Assembly: GCF_005154805.1 (NCBI RefSeq)
Contig: NZ_CP039727.1
Coordinates: 3,779,501 to 3,843,500 of the forward strand
Origin: Bacillus sp. S3
Lineage (GTDB): Bacteria; Bacillota; Bacilli; Bacillales; Cytobacillaceae
DNA length: 64,000 nucleotides
Reading direction: 5' to 3'
How positions within the stretch are numbered: the stretch's first letter is position 1; each line of letters opens with the position of its first letter. Below are positions 46,937 to 57,243 of the stretch, in pieces. A program made the translations under genes and the position numbers. The notes below the pieces were generated by a model that searched no databases, was not told where the DNA came from, and saw only the letters and a program-made list of their open reading frames with translations.

Positions 46937-47731
46937 TCACTTATTTTTTCCTAATATAAAAATCGGTTCTAATTCCCCATCTTCGTAGTAAAAAGATAAA
47001 GCCGTGATTGGTACTCTTCCGTTCGTGAAAAAACTCATCGCCATCTGGGCAATAATATCATAGCCCCTATCATTACGAATATCAGCAATGATCAATACAT
47101 CCTGATGTGGAACAGCAAGCACCATTTTCCCTGTAATCCGCTTTTCCATTTCATTTAAGAATCCCTTATTTAAGATCCTGCTGGCATCATATGCATCGTT
47201 GGTGTTAAGGAAATAAAAGGTATTTCCTGCCACATGATCCTCTTTTAATGGGGTTGAAAGCGACCTTACATTAAATAAGGCAATTTCCTTGATTCTGTTT
47301 GGAAGCCATCCTTCCTTCTGCATAATACGTTCATCTATCAGCCGATAGGTTTTCCCCATGTCAAGGGCATAGTAAATCTTAGTTTCAGCAGTATGTTCAT
47401 CCATCAAAAATGGAATACCTTCTTCCGCTTCGGTTGGAAAGGAAGCAGAGCGAATGACAGGAAAGATCTTTTTCTCATGATCCGTTAACTGAATCGGATC
47501 CTCCATTGCCCGAAGCCCTTCTTCAACGTAATAAACTATCTCATCAATCGCCTTATCTTTTTCTATATTCCATTTTGCTATGATTCCAGGTAATGAAACC
47601 GTAATCCCCTTATTAACAATTTCGCTTTCGATACGGAGCTGATCTTTTTCCCGGTCATAAGAAATTACTCTGTCTTTCCCGGCCAAGCGCTCCTCTATTG
47701 CACGACGCATTTTTTTACTATCCATTTTCAT
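46937..47731 (-). CDS. ytpQ: DUF1444 protein YtpQ
   Basis: A 264-aa DUF1444 family protein. The N-terminal [35 protein letters not shown] and the C-terminal [20 protein letters not shown] are conserved among Bacillus homologues. No catalytic motif or membrane segment is recognised, and the function is unknown. It follows ytpP as in B. subtilis. The ytpR gene normally found between ytpQ and sftA is absent. Confidence 0.88.
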   Translation of the reverse strand: MKMDSKKMRRAIEERLAGKDRVISYDREKDQLRIESEIVNKGITVSLPGIIAKWNIEKDKAIDEIVYYVEEGLRAMEDPIQLTDHEKKIFPVIRSASFPTEAEEGIPFLMDEHTAETKIYYALDMGKTYRLIDERIMQKEGWLPNRIKEIALFNVRSLSTPLKEDHVAGNTFYFLNTNDAYDASRILNKGFLNEMEKRITGKMVLAVPHQDVLIIADIRNDRGYDIIAQMAMSFFTNGRVPITALSFYYEDGELEPIFILGKNK

Positions 47732-47775
47732 ATTTTAACCCACCATTTCTTGGAGCTGTATCTCCTATTGTACAT

Positions 47776-47808
47776 GAAAAAAACCCCCATCTCAAAAGAT
47801 AGGGGCGT
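47776..47808 (-). terminator. Terminator of ytpP
   Basis: Stem CGCCCCTATCT/AGATGGGGG with T7 on the minus strand. Confidence 0.8.
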
Positions 47809-47818
47809 TCACGTTTGA

Positions 47819-48133
47819 TTATTTTAAACCTGAAATGAAAGCTTCAATTTCTTCCTGGGTTTTACGGTCTTTACTTACAAAGCGGCCAAGCTCTTTTCCG
47901 TTTTCATAAGCGATAAAGCTTGGAATGCCATATACGTCTACTTGTTGGCATAAATCAATAAATTGATCACGGTCCACATGAATAAACGTAAATTCTGTAA
48001 ATTTAGCTTCAATTTCTGGCAGCACCGGTTCGATAAAACGGCAATCCCCACACCAATTTGCTGAAAACATAAAAATAGTTTTGGATCCATCACGAAGTTG
48101 TGCAAATTGCTCCATAGACTCTAAATTTTTCAC
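47819..48133 (-). CDS. ytpP: Thioredoxin-like protein YtpP
   Basis: A 104-aa thioredoxin-fold protein with active site WCGDC near residue 28 and the cis-Pro loop YGIPSF. A dithiol oxidoreductase role in the cytosol is likely; its partner is unknown. It is a separate transcript from ytpQ to judge by the hairpin between them. Confidence 0.92.
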   Translation of the reverse strand: MKNLESMEQFAQLRDGSKTIFMFSANWCGDCRFIEPVLPEIEAKFTEFTFIHVDRDQFIDLCQQVDVYGIPSFIAYENGKELGRFVSKDRKTQEEIEAFISGLK

Positions 48134-48270
48134 ACTTAACGCCTCCGATTGAAGATATACTCTTTGGTAAGATTCTTCTCAAATCATAACAGTCCCACAG
48201 CTTTTCAGTCCAATCATCTGCACATAATTTAGATTAGCTTTTATGTTATGATGCGATCCTTAACGTAGGA

Positions 48271-48798
48271 TTATTCTTTCGTTTCTTGTGGATATTTCAC
48301 TGAATTGACAATTTGCATCATCGATTTGGCATCCTCATTCAACTTACCAGTTTTGACTTGAGTCGTTATTTTGGCACCGCCAACACCGATCGTTACTTCA
48401 TTCAAGTCGTCATCCTTCAACTGCTGAATGGTTAAAAATCCATATTTATTGTCATTCTTAAATGTTTCATTGATATCGAGCTTTTCATATTGATCAACAG
48501 TAGATTTATAAAGGACATCACTGGTCCTTTCCTCTTGCGGATTGATGAAAAGAATAAATATTTCAGAGCCATTTTGTAAAATAATATTGTTTGGAGATTG
48601 ATCTTTTATGCTATAACCTGTTGGAAGATAAAAATGAATTTTACCACTTTTTTTATTTGTTTGTTTCTCCTTCTCATTAAACGTTGTTTTTACTGTATTA
48701 ACGGCTGCTTTACTTTCCTCTTTAAATGATGGATTGTTGCATCCACTTATTAACAAAATCGCAAACATAAAAATGGTGATTATTTTAATAGTTTTCAT
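48271..48798 (-). CDS. Putative lipoprotein, 175 aa
   Basis: The N-terminus (KTIKIITIFMFAILLISGC) is a lipoprotein signal with lipobox LISGC, so Cys20 would be lipidated and the protein held outside the membrane. The mature part is hydrophilic and Lys/Asn-rich, with no family I recognise. GGAGG lies upstream. It is an accessory gene relative to B. subtilis between ytpP and ytoP. Confidence 0.75.
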   Translation of the reverse strand: MKTIKIITIFMFAILLISGCNNPSFKEESKAAVNTVKTTFNEKEKQTNKKSGKIHFYLPTGYSIKDQSPNNIILQNGSEIFILFINPQEERTSDVLYKSTVDQYEKLDINETFKNDNKYGFLTIQQLKDDDLNEVTIGVGGAKITTQVKTGKLNEDAKSMMQIVNSVKYPQETKE

Positions 48799-48916
48799 TC
48801 AGATTTTCCGCCTCCTTACAAGATGTATAAAGTCCTATCTTCATCATACCTTCCAAAATAATCAAAAAACAAGACTTTTTGACGATTCTTGCTGTCGAAA
48901 AATCAGGATTTTTTTC

Positions 48917-49429
48917 CTAACTGCCTTGTTGATAGCGATATTGTCCAACTAATAGATTCGCCACATGTGTAAACATATCAACCCGATTAATCATGCCATT
49001 CGTAAAAATCCCAACTGCTCCTTCATGTTTCCTAACATTTTTCATTTTTGCAAAAATCTCCATAACCGGACCGAGTTCTTCTCCGGCTCTTAGCCTTACT
49101 GCAATTTCTTCGGGGAGAAGAAATCTTGCTCCGCCGGCAATAATCGGCTCCATGTTATGAGCGGCTAATGCTCCCCAATTGCAAAGCAATAGCCCGTGGC
49201 TCGTTTCCTGGACACCGCCTTCTAGTCCAATGCCAATGTCTCCATTACCTTGCTTTAACGCTCCTACAGCTCGATTGATGGCACCGCGGATGGTTTCCTC
49301 ATCTGAAAACGGCTGCTCGCCTACATCAGAAGGAATATCGAGTGAAACAAACTCTGTTTCTTGGTCTGCGAAACTATTTTTTACAGCATTAATTTTTGCT
49401 GGATTTTTTGAACCGATGATGATTTTCAT
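48917..49429 (-). CDS. DUF84 / inosine-xanthosine triphosphatase-like protein
   Basis: A 170-aa protein of the DUF84 family, related to E. coli YjjX, which hydrolyses ITP/XTP. GSKNPAKINAVKNSF at the N-terminus is the nucleotide-binding signature, and IGLEGGV and HEGAVGIFTNG follow. House-cleaning of non-canonical purine nucleotides is the likely role. It lies 56 bp after ytoP with its own ribosome-binding site (AAGGAGAG). Confidence 0.82.
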   Translation of the reverse strand: MKIIIGSKNPAKINAVKNSFADQETEFVSLDIPSDVGEQPFSDEETIRGAINRAVGALKQGNGDIGIGLEGGVQETSHGLLLCNWGALAAHNMEPIIAGGARFLLPEEIAVRLRAGEELGPVMEIFAKMKNVRKHEGAVGIFTNGMINRVDMFTHVANLLVGQYRYQQGS

Positions 49430-49454
49430 GATAGTCTCTCCTTTTTAACATCAA

Positions 49455-49482
49455 AATAGAGGCATGGTTAGTGCCTCCATTT
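49455..49482 (-). terminator. Terminator-like hairpin after ytoP
   Basis: Stem AAATGGAGGC/GCCTCTATTT (minus strand) with a T-rich tail; one mismatch. Confidence 0.65.
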
Positions 49483-49485
49483 TAA

Positions 49486-50556
49486 TTAGCTATTTGCTTT
49501 AATTGTGTCTACTGTTGTTTGGTCACATGCTTTGACGAGTTTAACCAATAACTGTTTTGCCGCTGCGTAATCATCCACATGAATGATGGAGGCATGAGTA
49601 TGAATGTAGCGCGAACAAATACCGATTACTGCACTTGGAACACCCTCATTAGATAAATGAACCCTTCCTGCGTCTGTTCCACCCTGTGAAACAAAATATT
49701 GATATGGGATCTTATTTGTTTCTGCTGTATCGAGAACAAACTCTCTCATTCCGCGATGGGTTACCATAGAACGGTCAAGTATTCGAAGCAATGTCCCTTT
49801 TCCTAATTGGCCAAATTCATTTTTATCACCAGTCATATCATTGGCCGGGCTTGCGTCCATGGCAAAAAAGATATCAGGTTTAATCATATTGGCTGCTGTC
49901 TGCGCACCTCGTAAACCGACCTCCTCCTGAACGGTTGCCCCGGAATACAAGGTATTTGGCAATGTTTCATCCTTTAGCTCTTGCAATAATTCAATCGCAA
50001 GTCCGCAGCCGTACCGATTATCCCAAGCCTTTGCCAAGATTTTCTTTGGATTTGCCATTGGGGTAAATGGACAAATCGGCAAAATCGGATCCCCTGGCTT
50101 AATCCCAATCCGCTTTGCATCTTCGCGGTTATCCGCGCCAATATCGATGAGCATATTTTTTATTTCCATTGGTTTATTTTTCTTTGAATCGTCTAACAGA
50201 TGCGGAGGAATTGAACCAACAACACCTACGACAGGGCCATTCTTTGTCATAACTTGAACACGCTGGGCGAGAAGAACCTGACTCCACCAACCTCCCAGTG
50301 TTTGAAAACGGAGCATTCCATTATCAGTGATGGCAGTAACCATAAAACCGACTTCATCCATGTGCCCCGCTACCATGACTGCAGGACCACCCGCTCCTTT
50401 TTTCACTCCAAAGATACTGCCTAATTGATCCTGAATAATTTCATCTGCGTAAGGAGTCAATTGTTCCCGCATAAACTTTCTTACTAAATGTTCATTTCCG
50501 GGTGCGCCCGGAAGCTCGGTTAATGTTTGAAAAAGCTTTAAGGTCTGTTCGTTCAT
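49486..50556 (-). CDS. ytoP: M42-family glutamyl aminopeptidase (YtoP)
   Basis: A 356-aa cobalt/zinc aminopeptidase. The metal ligands are visible in [21 protein letters not shown] and [11 protein letters not shown], with [10 protein letters not shown] near the end. M42 enzymes assemble into large cytosolic complexes that trim peptides. The ATG has AAAGGAG upstream. It is divergent from ytzB. Confidence 0.93.
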   Translation of the reverse strand: MNEQTLKLFQTLTELPGAPGNEHLVRKFMREQLTPYADEIIQDQLGSIFGVKKGAGGPAVMVAGHMDEVGFMVTAITDNGMLRFQTLGGWWSQVLLAQRVQVMTKNGPVVGVVGSIPPHLLDDSKKNKPMEIKNMLIDIGADNREDAKRIGIKPGDPILPICPFTPMANPKKILAKAWDNRYGCGLAIELLQELKDETLPNTLYSGATVQEEVGLRGAQTAANMIKPDIFFAMDASPANDMTGDKNEFGQLGKGTLLRILDRSMVTHRGMREFVLDTAETNKIPYQYFVSQGGTDAGRVHLSNEGVPSAVIGICSRYIHTHASIIHVDDYAAAKQLLVKLVKACDQTTVDTIKANS

Positions 50557-50721
50557 AAAAAGGCTCCTTTTAATCTATTTATGTATATTTCCATTTTACA
50601 GAAACTTTTTATTGGTTACCAACATTTCATTTTCTGTAATAATTTCTTCTCCCAGTCAAATACGTTATACTGAGAAGAGATACCTTTTAAGTAATCTTTT
50701 CCAAATTTGGGGGTGCAATAG

Positions 50722-51048
50722 ATGAACTGGAAGTCATTTTTACTTGGTGCCGCAGCGGGGGTAATCAGCGGCTACGTAACAAAAGAAATCTTAAACAAAA
50801 AAACAAAAGTGTCACCTGAAAAAGTATTAGAGCATGTAAAAAAGCAATTTAAACAACATGGGCCAATCAGCGGCTCATGGATTCATATGGCAGCTGAACC
50901 GTATCAAAAACAGCATTTGAACTATCAGGTTTATAAAGGCGGCATTTCTAAACAAAATGATGGTGCAAATGAACAATACGAATTTATTGCGGATGCATCC
51001 ACCGGAACCATTTTGGATCTGCGTTCGTTAACAGAAGAGCTGGTTTAA
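50722..51048 (+). CDS. ytzB: Small PepSY-type protein YtzB
   Basis: A 108-aa protein with a short hydrophobic N-terminus (SFLLGAAAGVISGYVTKEIL) and a PepSY-like C-terminal part (YEFIADASTGTILDLR). The family may modulate peptidases. Position next to ytoP matches B. subtilis ytzB. GGGGGTG precedes the ATG. Confidence 0.85.
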   Translation: MNWKSFLLGAAAGVISGYVTKEILNKKTKVSPEKVLEHVKKQFKQHGPISGSWIHMAAEPYQKQHLNYQVYKGGISKQNDGANEQYEFIADASTGTILDLRSLTEELV

Positions 51049-51054
51049 AAGATA

Positions 51055-51087
51055 AAAATAGCCGCATTATCATGATACGGCTATTTT
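51055..51087. terminator. Bidirectional terminator between ytzB and ytnP
   Basis: Stem AAAATAGCCG/CGGCTATTTT with T-runs on both strands, between convergent genes. Confidence 0.88.
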
Positions 51088-51091
51088 TATC

Positions 51092-51934
51092 TTATCTTTC
51101 TCTTTTAATGCTTTCCACTATTTCTTTTCCATCCTGTCCCCATTTAACAGCCCGGTAAAAAGCATCATGATAAAAGGTAAACCAGGCGTTTTTTGCTAAA
51201 CCGAATGGCAGCCATTTTTCCTTTGCCGCAATCGAATCCATTGGGTAATCATCGTAAGCCATAACCCATAGTACATTCTGATGGGCATGTGTCGCCATCA
51301 GGTCTGCCATGTGAATAGACATTTCGCCCTGATCCTCGATGATCAAGATTGAATGTCCATTACTATGTCCGCCTGTATGAATCATTGTAATGGCTCCGAA
51401 ATTCCACTTTTCCTCAAAAGGAATCACTTGTGTTTCGATTGCCTGCCAATTTTCTTTCCAATATGTATTTTTCGAACGGACATTAGGCTGACGCATTTCG
51501 TCCCATTCTACTTGAGAAGTAATAATTTTTGCATTTGGAAAGGTTGAAACATACTTGCCGTCCACAAGCTTGGTCAAGCCGCCAACATGGTCAAAATGCA
51601 AATGTGTCATTAGTACATAGTCAATCATTTCAGGATGTAACCCAACTTGAGCTAATGATTCCTCAAGCTCCGATTCTCTTGTTACACCATAATTTCTTAA
51701 CTGTTTGTCGGTTAATTTTCCTTTTCCTATGCCAGATTCGACTAAAAGATTTTTCCCTTCCATCTGGATTAAAATAGGGTCTGTTGGCAGTTCAATTTGG
51801 TTTTTTTCATTTGCCGGATACTTTTTCGACCATAATCCCTTTGGGACCACGCCAAACATAGCACCGCCGTCCAAGTTTGTTACGCCTCCCGATAACCAGG
51901 TTAATAAAACGTTTCCAACTTTTAATGTCTCCAT
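51092..51934 (-). CDS. ytnP: Metallo-beta-lactamase-fold hydrolase YtnP (lactonase-like)
   Basis: A 280-aa MBL-fold protein. The HxHxDH motif is [10 protein letters not shown] (~residue 110), with further ligands in HTGGHSNGH and [10 protein letters not shown]. subtilis YtnP was reported as a lactonase that quenches streptomycete signalling. The start METLKVG is preceded by GGAGGAG. malS, its neighbour in B. subtilis, is absent. Confidence 0.88.
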   Translation of the reverse strand: METLKVGNVLLTWLSGGVTNLDGGAMFGVVPKGLWSKKYPANEKNQIELPTDPILIQMEGKNLLVESGIGKGKLTDKQLRNYGVTRESELEESLAQVGLHPEMIDYVLMTHLHFDHVGGLTKLVDGKYVSTFPNAKIITSQVEWDEMRQPNVRSKNTYWKENWQAIETQVIPFEEKWNFGAITMIHTGGHSNGHSILIIEDQGEMSIHMADLMATHAHQNVLWVMAYDDYPMDSIAAKEKWLPFGLAKNAWFTFYHDAFYRAVKWGQDGKEIVESIKRER

Positions 51935-52005
51935 TCTCCATCTCCTCCATTTCACTCATTTCTCTATAATTTTAACATTGTCTAAATTTTGAAGAAACAA
52001 AAAAA

Positions 52006-52029
52006 GGACAGTTCATCATTTGAACTGCC
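52006..52029 (-). terminator. Terminator of trmB
   Basis: Stem GGGCAGTTCA/TGAACTGTCC followed by T7 on the minus strand. Confidence 0.88.
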
Positions 52030-52036
52030 CATATGT

Positions 52037-52678
52037 TTAGTTTTGATATTTTACCTCGCAGCGATAAATCCGATTGCCTTGCTCGGAAAATTTCTGCTCG
52101 TATTCGGTCATGATGTTTCCTTCATAACCACTTTGATGAAAATCGAGGCTTACATATTTTAATAATAAACCATAAGCGGAAAAGCTCATGAGTGAGTATT
52201 CAAATAAACCTTGATTATCTGTTTTAAAATGAATTTCGCCGCCATCGACCAAAATATCTTGATAAAGTTTTAAGAAATCTTTATACGTTAATCTTCTTTT
52301 CTCATGGCGGACTTTAGGCCATGGATCTGAAAAGTTCAAGTAAACCCGATCCACATCATTTTTAGTAAAATACTTTGCTAAATCAGCCGCATTGACGTTC
52401 AAAAGCTTTACATTTGGTAAATCAGCCTCAATTAAACGATCCAATGCTGCTACGATGACACTGTCATATAACTCAATTCCCATATAATTAATGCCGGGAT
52501 TCGCTTTTGCCATCTCGGTGATAAATTGACCTTTTCCTGTACCGACTTCGATATGAAGCGGCTGGTCTTTTTCAAAAACCTCATGCCATTTTCCTTTGTG
52601 CATTTCGGGATTGGCGACGATAAATTGTGGATGCTCTTCTAATTTCTCCTTTGCCCAAGGCTTATGTCTAAGTCTCAT
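52037..52678 (-). CDS. trmB: tRNA (guanine-N7)-methyltransferase
   Basis: A 213-aa SAM-dependent enzyme forming m7G46 in t[13 protein letters not shown] is the SAM loop, and [17 protein letters not shown] is the hallmark of TrmB. The start [10 protein letters not shown] has AGGAGTG 5 nt upstream and gives the B. subtilis length. Confidence 0.97.
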   Translation of the reverse strand: MRLRHKPWAKEKLEEHPQFIVANPEMHKGKWHEVFEKDQPLHIEVGTGKGQFITEMAKANPGINYMGIELYDSVIVAALDRLIEADLPNVKLLNVNAADLAKYFTKNDVDRVYLNFSDPWPKVRHEKRRLTYKDFLKLYQDILVDGGEIHFKTDNQGLFEYSLMSFSAYGLLLKYVSLDFHQSGYEGNIMTEYEQKFSEQGNRIYRCEVKYQN

Positions 52679-52777
52679 TGTGACACTCCTAATCAAATTT
52701 TCCTTCCAAACATAACATGCTGACCATTTTCATGACAAGCTAAATTTAATGGAAAAAAGGTTAAAGCATAAATAGAA

Positions 52778-52807
52778 AAAGAATTCACATCCTAAGGTGA
52801 ATTCTTT
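52778..52807. terminator. Bidirectional hairpin upstream of ytzH
   Basis: Stem AAAGAATTCAC/GTGAATTCTTT with T7 on the plus strand and T5 on the minus strand. It lies 30 bp before the ytzH start, and no plus-strand gene precedes it. On the minus strand it would stop transcription running from ytmP across ytzH towards trmB. Confidence 0.65.
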
Positions 52808-52837
52808 TTTTCATTTCCACTGAAAGGGTGTGCTTTT

Positions 52838-53116
52838 ATGCCATTAAGTCACGATGACCAAGTTACATTATTGAAAGATATCTTAAACAATCATCAAACA
52901 GACTGCTGCGGATCCGTTGCAGAATGTGAACAGCTCGAACGCTTAATTAAATCGCTGATGGTCAACACTCAAGTCGATCAAAATGTGAAAAACATCTTAC
53001 AGGAGGTCTACCATTACAGCCAGCACGGTTCACAGACTGCCGATTTAGACCAGCATATTTTATCAAACCAAGAAAACTTATCCCAATGGGTAAGCGATAT
53101 TGGTCAATTTTCATAA
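52838..53116 (+). CDS. ytzH: YtzH-like protein
   Basis: A 92-aa cytoplasmic protein that matches the YtzH family (N-terminal LSHDDQVTLLKDIL, central CCGSVAECEQLERL). Its function is unknown. It is conserved between trmB and ytmP. AAGGGTG lies upstream. Its end is followed by AGAAAAGCGCAAACGCC, a very short likeness to the end of the dispersed repeat. Confidence 0.87.
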   Translation: MPLSHDDQVTLLKDILNNHQTDCCGSVAECEQLERLIKSLMVNTQVDQNVKNILQEVYHYSQHGSQTADLDQHILSNQENLSQWVSDIGQFS

Positions 53117-53132
53117 GAAAAGCGCAAACGCC

Positions 53133-53906
53133 TTAGAGGATTTCGTTTATAAACCGAATCCATTTATTCATTTCTTCCAGACGGTTCTTATTTTTATACC
53201 ATTGAATGGAAGATAAAGTTTGAATCGTCACATACCATTTCATTCTCAGCTTTAGATGGTCTGTCAGCTCTTTTCCGTAGAGTGTAAGCCAATCCTGCCA
53301 GTTTTTTTCAGGAATGTACCAATAGAGGAGCAATCCCAGGTCGATGGCGGGGTCGGCAATCATCGCCCCGTCCCAATCAATCAAGTACAGCTGGTTGTCA
53401 TCAGAGAGCAGCCAGTTGTTATGATTGACATCCCCATGACAAACGACTTTTTCATCGCAATAAATGTGCATGGCTTCCTTTTTTAGAAAGCTCATTGCTT
53501 TCTGTGATTCCGGTAAGGTAATAACCTCATCATCCAATTCGGATATTACCGATTGCAAAATAGGCTCCGGAAGTAAGGGTGAATGTTCAATCCGGCTTAA
53601 CATGCCAAGCATTGGCTCCGAACAATGAATTTTCTTAAGCAATCTTGCAACATTATCTTGGTTCATTTCTGACGGCGTTAATTCTCGGCCAGGAAGCCAT
53701 TGCTGCGCTGTGATTACATCTCCATTTTCCAATCGTTTTGTCCAAACTAGCTTTGGGACGATTCCTTCTGCTGAGAGTACTGCAAGGAATGGAGAGGAAT
53801 TCCGCTTTAAAAAAAGCCTTTGATCTTCATATTCCGCATAAAAGGCTTCTCCCGTTTTGCCTCCAGCGGGGGTAATTTCCCACTCTTGTCCTAGTAAATG
53901 TTCCAA
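53133..53906 (-). CDS. ytmP: Aminoglycoside/choline phosphotransferase-family protein YtmP
   Basis: A 257-aa protein kinase-like (APH/choline kinase) fold. The catalytic loop VCHGDVNHNNW and the metal-binding IDWDGA are intact, so phosphotransfer is likely; the substrate is unknown. The start is TTG (MEHLLGQEW) with AAGGTGAG upstream. It stands between ytzH and pulA as in B. subtilis. No terminator follows it directly. Confidence 0.88.
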   Translation of the reverse strand: MEHLLGQEWEITPAGGKTGEAFYAEYEDQRLFLKRNSSPFLAVLSAEGIVPKLVWTKRLENGDVITAQQWLPGRELTPSEMNQDNVARLLKKIHCSEPMLGMLSRIEHSPLLPEPILQSVISELDDEVITLPESQKAMSFLKKEAMHIYCDEKVVCHGDVNHNNWLLSDDNQLYLIDWDGAMIADPAIDLGLLLYWYIPEKNWQDWLTLYGKELTDHLKLRMKWYVTIQTLSSIQWYKNKNRLEEMNKWIRFINEIL

Positions 53907-54034
53907 AATTGCTCACCTTCAATTTATGCCGTTCTATTGGGCTTTTTCCCCAGACTAAAGAGGTAAAACCTGTGCTGCCGAAAGGTTTTAATTTAATCAC
54001 CATTATTTCAATAGCTTTTTTTAAATAAAAAAAA

Positions 54035-54061
54035 GCTATTGAAACCATTGCACACAATAGC
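54035..54061 (-). terminator. Terminator of the pulA operon
   Basis: Minus strand GCTATTG/CAATAGC stem followed by T8. A second, longer dyad (CAATAGCTTTTTTT/AAAAAAAGCTATTG, 54009-54041) overlaps it and could form instead. Confidence 0.8.
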
Positions 54062-54116
54062 CATCTTAATAAATTTTATCTCCAATTGCCTTTTTTCGTC
54101 AAGTCATCTTGAAAAA

Positions 54117-56252
54117 CTATTTTTTTAATAAAACATTCAAAGAAATAGGTTCCATCGTAATTTCTCCCACTAGCATACATTCCTTGGAAGAAATTCCTGC
54201 ATATTCATGATTAGCCAACACTGACCATTCTCCATCTGGAAGGTGAATATTTTTTTTCTTATTAGAAGGATTAATCATGAGAATAACTTCTCTATTATTC
54301 ATTTTATACAGACAGCCTAACACTGGAGCAGTTAATGATAATGGATGAATATGGGAACGGATTTCATCAGACGTTCGCATCCGGAAACACGAAAATGCTT
54401 TGCGAATTTGAATCAAACCTTTAATATATTCCACATTTTCGATAAATTGGATTTTGCGTTCCCAATCAAGCTGGTTTATTGAGTCAGGAGAACGGTAGCT
54501 GTTTCCCTCTCCTTGTTTTGTACGGAAAAATTCCTGTCCGCTATGAAGGAATGGTATACCTTGAGATAAAATAACAATACCTGTCGCAAGACGATGGTAT
54601 CTCATACAGATCTCAGGCTCCTGATCAGGAAAGCAGGCTTGAAGTTTATCCCACAGCGTATGGTTATCATGACATTCAACATAATTCACAGATTGGCTGG
54701 GTTCATTAAAAAGCCGAGATCCTTTCTTAGTCAAGCCGATACTTCCTGTTATTACATCTATAGCAGCATCCAGGTGATGCTCATTCCCTAATGCGTACCC
54801 TTTTGCAAACAAATTAAATGTACTCCCTTTAATGGTGTCACGAAATTTATCATTGAACTGGCCAATTTGCGGAATTTTTGCCTGATTGACAATGGTTGCC
54901 TTTTGTTCAACTGGAAGTGGTGTATTCAAGCTCCATCCTTCACCAATGATAAGCGAGCCTTTCTTGATACTATCGCACGCTTTCCTCACCTCCATCATTG
55001 TTTCCACATCTAAAATTCCCATAAGGTCAAACCGAAAGCCATCTATATGATACTCTTCCATCCAATAGCGAATGGAGTCAACAATAAATTTTCTAACCAT
55101 TCTTCGTTCTGAGGCGATATCATTTCCCACACCTGTACCGTTTGATGGCAGCCCCATTTCATTATGACGAAAATAATACCCGGGAACCACCTTTTCAAAC
55201 GATGAATTCTCACGTATAAAGACATGATTATACACCACATCCATGATGACACGGAGCCCGCTTGAGTGAATTTGATCAATTAATTTCTTTAACTCATTGA
55301 TTCGTGAATAAGGGGCAGATGGGTCTGTAGCATAACTTCCCTCGGGAGCATTAAAATGGAGAGGATTATAGCCCCAGTTATAGTCTTTATTTGGATGCAA
55401 TTCATCGACACCGGCAAAATCATGGAAGGGGAGGAATTCAATATGGGTGATACCCAATTCTTTCAAATAAGTTAACCCCGTGGAACTGCCATCTTTCCCT
55501 TTCGTGTCCAGTTCCGCTGCTCCAAGGTATAGTCCCTTATTCTGGATTCCACTGTTTTTATGGATGGAAAAATCTCTTATATGTGTTTCATAAATAATGG
55601 CATCGACAGGGTGCTCGATTGGCGGTAAATCATGTCTAGGCCTGTTTGAATTTTCGAGGTTCACAATAACTCCCAGCTCTCCATTGGCTGTTACCGCCTT
55701 GACATATGGATCCACTACCTCCCGCCATTCTTGATTCACAAAGACCAAAAAGCTATATTGGAAAGTGTCTAAATCACGATTGACCCCAACAGACCAAATA
55801 CCTCGATCTTCTCGTCTCATCTTGACAATTTCCGAATACTGGCCCGCCGGCGGGCGTAATTTTAATTTGACTCCTGTCGCGGTCGGGGCCCAAAGCTTAA
55901 ATTGAGTTTGCCCCCCCTGAAAGGTCACCCCGAGATCATTGCCATCATAATAGAACGCTTCATCAAATGCCTCCGTTCTAATCACGGCCCCGATTTGGAG
56001 ATCCGTCTTCCCTCCATGTTCATCAACAATCCAATATTGCTGTCCAAATGCAATATCTCCTTTAAACTGGCAAATATATTTATGATTATGTTCTATTTCG
56101 GTCTGCTTTAAGATTTGCAGTGGTGTCTTCACAGCATCAGCCATCATATAGAAAGAAGATGACTGGCCATGATGATAGGAATGCGGAAGAAGAATCGTAA
56201 TGATATTCATTTCATCTAAGTAGGCAAGAAACTTCCTATCAGCAGAAATCAT
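54117..56252 (-). CDS. pulA: Type I pullulanase
   Basis: A 711-aa GH13 debranching enzyme that cleaves alpha-1,6 links in pullulan or glycogen-like glucans. A CBM48-like N-terminal region (FKLWAPTATGVKLKL) precedes the catalytic barrel. YNWGYNP is the pullulanase signature, FRFDLMG holds the nucleophile Asp, IIGEGW the acid/base Glu, and CHDNHTLWDKL the third acidic residue. There is no signal peptide, so it acts in the cytoplasm. Its first 14 bp overlap the end of ytlR. Confidence 0.95.
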   Translation of the reverse strand: MISADRKFLAYLDEMNIITILLPHSYHHGQSSSFYMMADAVKTPLQILKQTEIEHNHKYICQFKGDIAFGQQYWIVDEHGGKTDLQIGAVIRTEAFDEAFYYDGNDLGVTFQGGQTQFKLWAPTATGVKLKLRPPAGQYSEIVKMRREDRGIWSVGVNRDLDTFQYSFLVFVNQEWREVVDPYVKAVTANGELGVIVNLENSNRPRHDLPPIEHPVDAIIYETHIRDFSIHKNSGIQNKGLYLGAAELDTKGKDGSSTGLTYLKELGITHIEFLPFHDFAGVDELHPNKDYNWGYNPLHFNAPEGSYATDPSAPYSRINELKKLIDQIHSSGLRVIMDVVYNHVFIRENSSFEKVVPGYYFRHNEMGLPSNGTGVGNDIASERRMVRKFIVDSIRYWMEEYHIDGFRFDLMGILDVETMMEVRKACDSIKKGSLIIGEGWSLNTPLPVEQKATIVNQAKIPQIGQFNDKFRDTIKGSTFNLFAKGYALGNEHHLDAAIDVITGSIGLTKKGSRLFNEPSQSVNYVECHDNHTLWDKLQACFPDQEPEICMRYHRLATGIVILSQGIPFLHSGQEFFRTKQGEGNSYRSPDSINQLDWERKIQFIENVEYIKGLIQIRKAFSCFRMRTSDEIRSHIHPLSLTAPVLGCLYKMNNREVILMINPSNKKKNIHLPDGEWSVLANHEYAGISSKECMLVGEITMEPISLNVLLKK

Positions 56253-57231
56253 TCGAATCCCTCTCCTTCAGATTAATTTCTTCCGTTCCGCGTCTTCTTG
56301 TTAACACCTTCAAAATTTTCGGTTGAAGGCGGATTGTTAGTGGGGTGCTGCCAATATGTTCCCCATCTGCGTGAACAAATAAAGAGGCGGGGGACTGAAT
56401 CGAAATAACTCTTCCCCTAAAGGTTTTTACTTCTTTAAAATGGATATGCTTTCCCCAAAAAACACTTATAAAAACAAGGAGCAGCTTCAGTCGTGATAAC
56501 TGATGGACAACGGTAATGTCAAAAGTCCCATCATCCGGCACAGCATTTGGAGCAATTTTCATCCCGCCGCCATAAAAAGGCTGGTTAGAAATGGTTACAA
56601 ACCATGTTTGTTCAAATATATGCTTATTCCCGTCAATTGATAAATCAATTGTAGTTGTTTTATAAGTAAATAATTTTTTTATCAAAAAATAAACATAAAC
56701 CAGCCTGCCTAGTGAAAGCCTATTCAACCATGCCTTTATCCGTGATTGATTCACCTCATAGGATATTACGGCATCGAATCCGGCACCCATATTATTTATA
56801 AAAAAGTGCTCTCTTGCATCCCCAGCTTCCGCATTCGTCACTTTCCCGATATCGACTGGCAATGCCTTCTGCTTCCTCAGTCGAAGTATCACGTTCAACG
56901 CTTCCAGCGGATCCGCAGGAATGTGATAACCCCTTGAAAAATCATTGCCAGAACCACCGGGAATAAAGCCGAGGGTGATATGCTTTTCTTTGACAACCCC
57001 ATTCAACACTTCGTTTATAGTTCCGTCCCCGCCAACAGCAATAATCAGTTTTTGCTCCTGATTCTTTGCAGCAATTTGGCGGGCTAGTTTTTTAGCATGT
57101 CCGGAATATTCAGTAAAAAATGCTTGATAGGGTATTTGTTCCATCATTAGTTGACTTTCAATTCTCTCCCATATTTTAAGGCAGTAGCCGTTCCCTGCTT
57201 TTGGATTAATGATTAAGAAAATTTGCTTCAT
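56239..57231 (-). CDS. ytlR: Diacylglycerol kinase-family lipid kinase (YtlR)
   Basis: A 330-aa DagK-family protein. The nucleotide-binding motif AVGGDGTINEVLNG is near residue 65, and GSGNDFSRG follows. The exact lipid substrate is not defined. It is first in a likely operon with pulA (14-bp overlap) and lies 12 bp after thpR. No membrane segment is evident. Confidence 0.87.
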   Translation of the reverse strand: MKQIFLIINPKAGNGYCLKIWERIESQLMMEQIPYQAFFTEYSGHAKKLARQIAAKNQEQKLIIAVGGDGTINEVLNGVVKEKHITLGFIPGGSGNDFSRGYHIPADPLEALNVILRLRKQKALPVDIGKVTNAEAGDAREHFFINNMGAGFDAVISYEVNQSRIKAWLNRLSLGRLVYVYFLIKKLFTYKTTTIDLSIDGNKHIFEQTWFVTISNQPFYGGGMKIAPNAVPDDGTFDITVVHQLSRLKLLLVFISVFWGKHIHFKEVKTFRGRVISIQSPASLFVHADGEHIGSTPLTIRLQPKILKVLTRRRGTEEINLKERDSNDFC

Positions 57232-57243
57232 ATGACCAACCTT

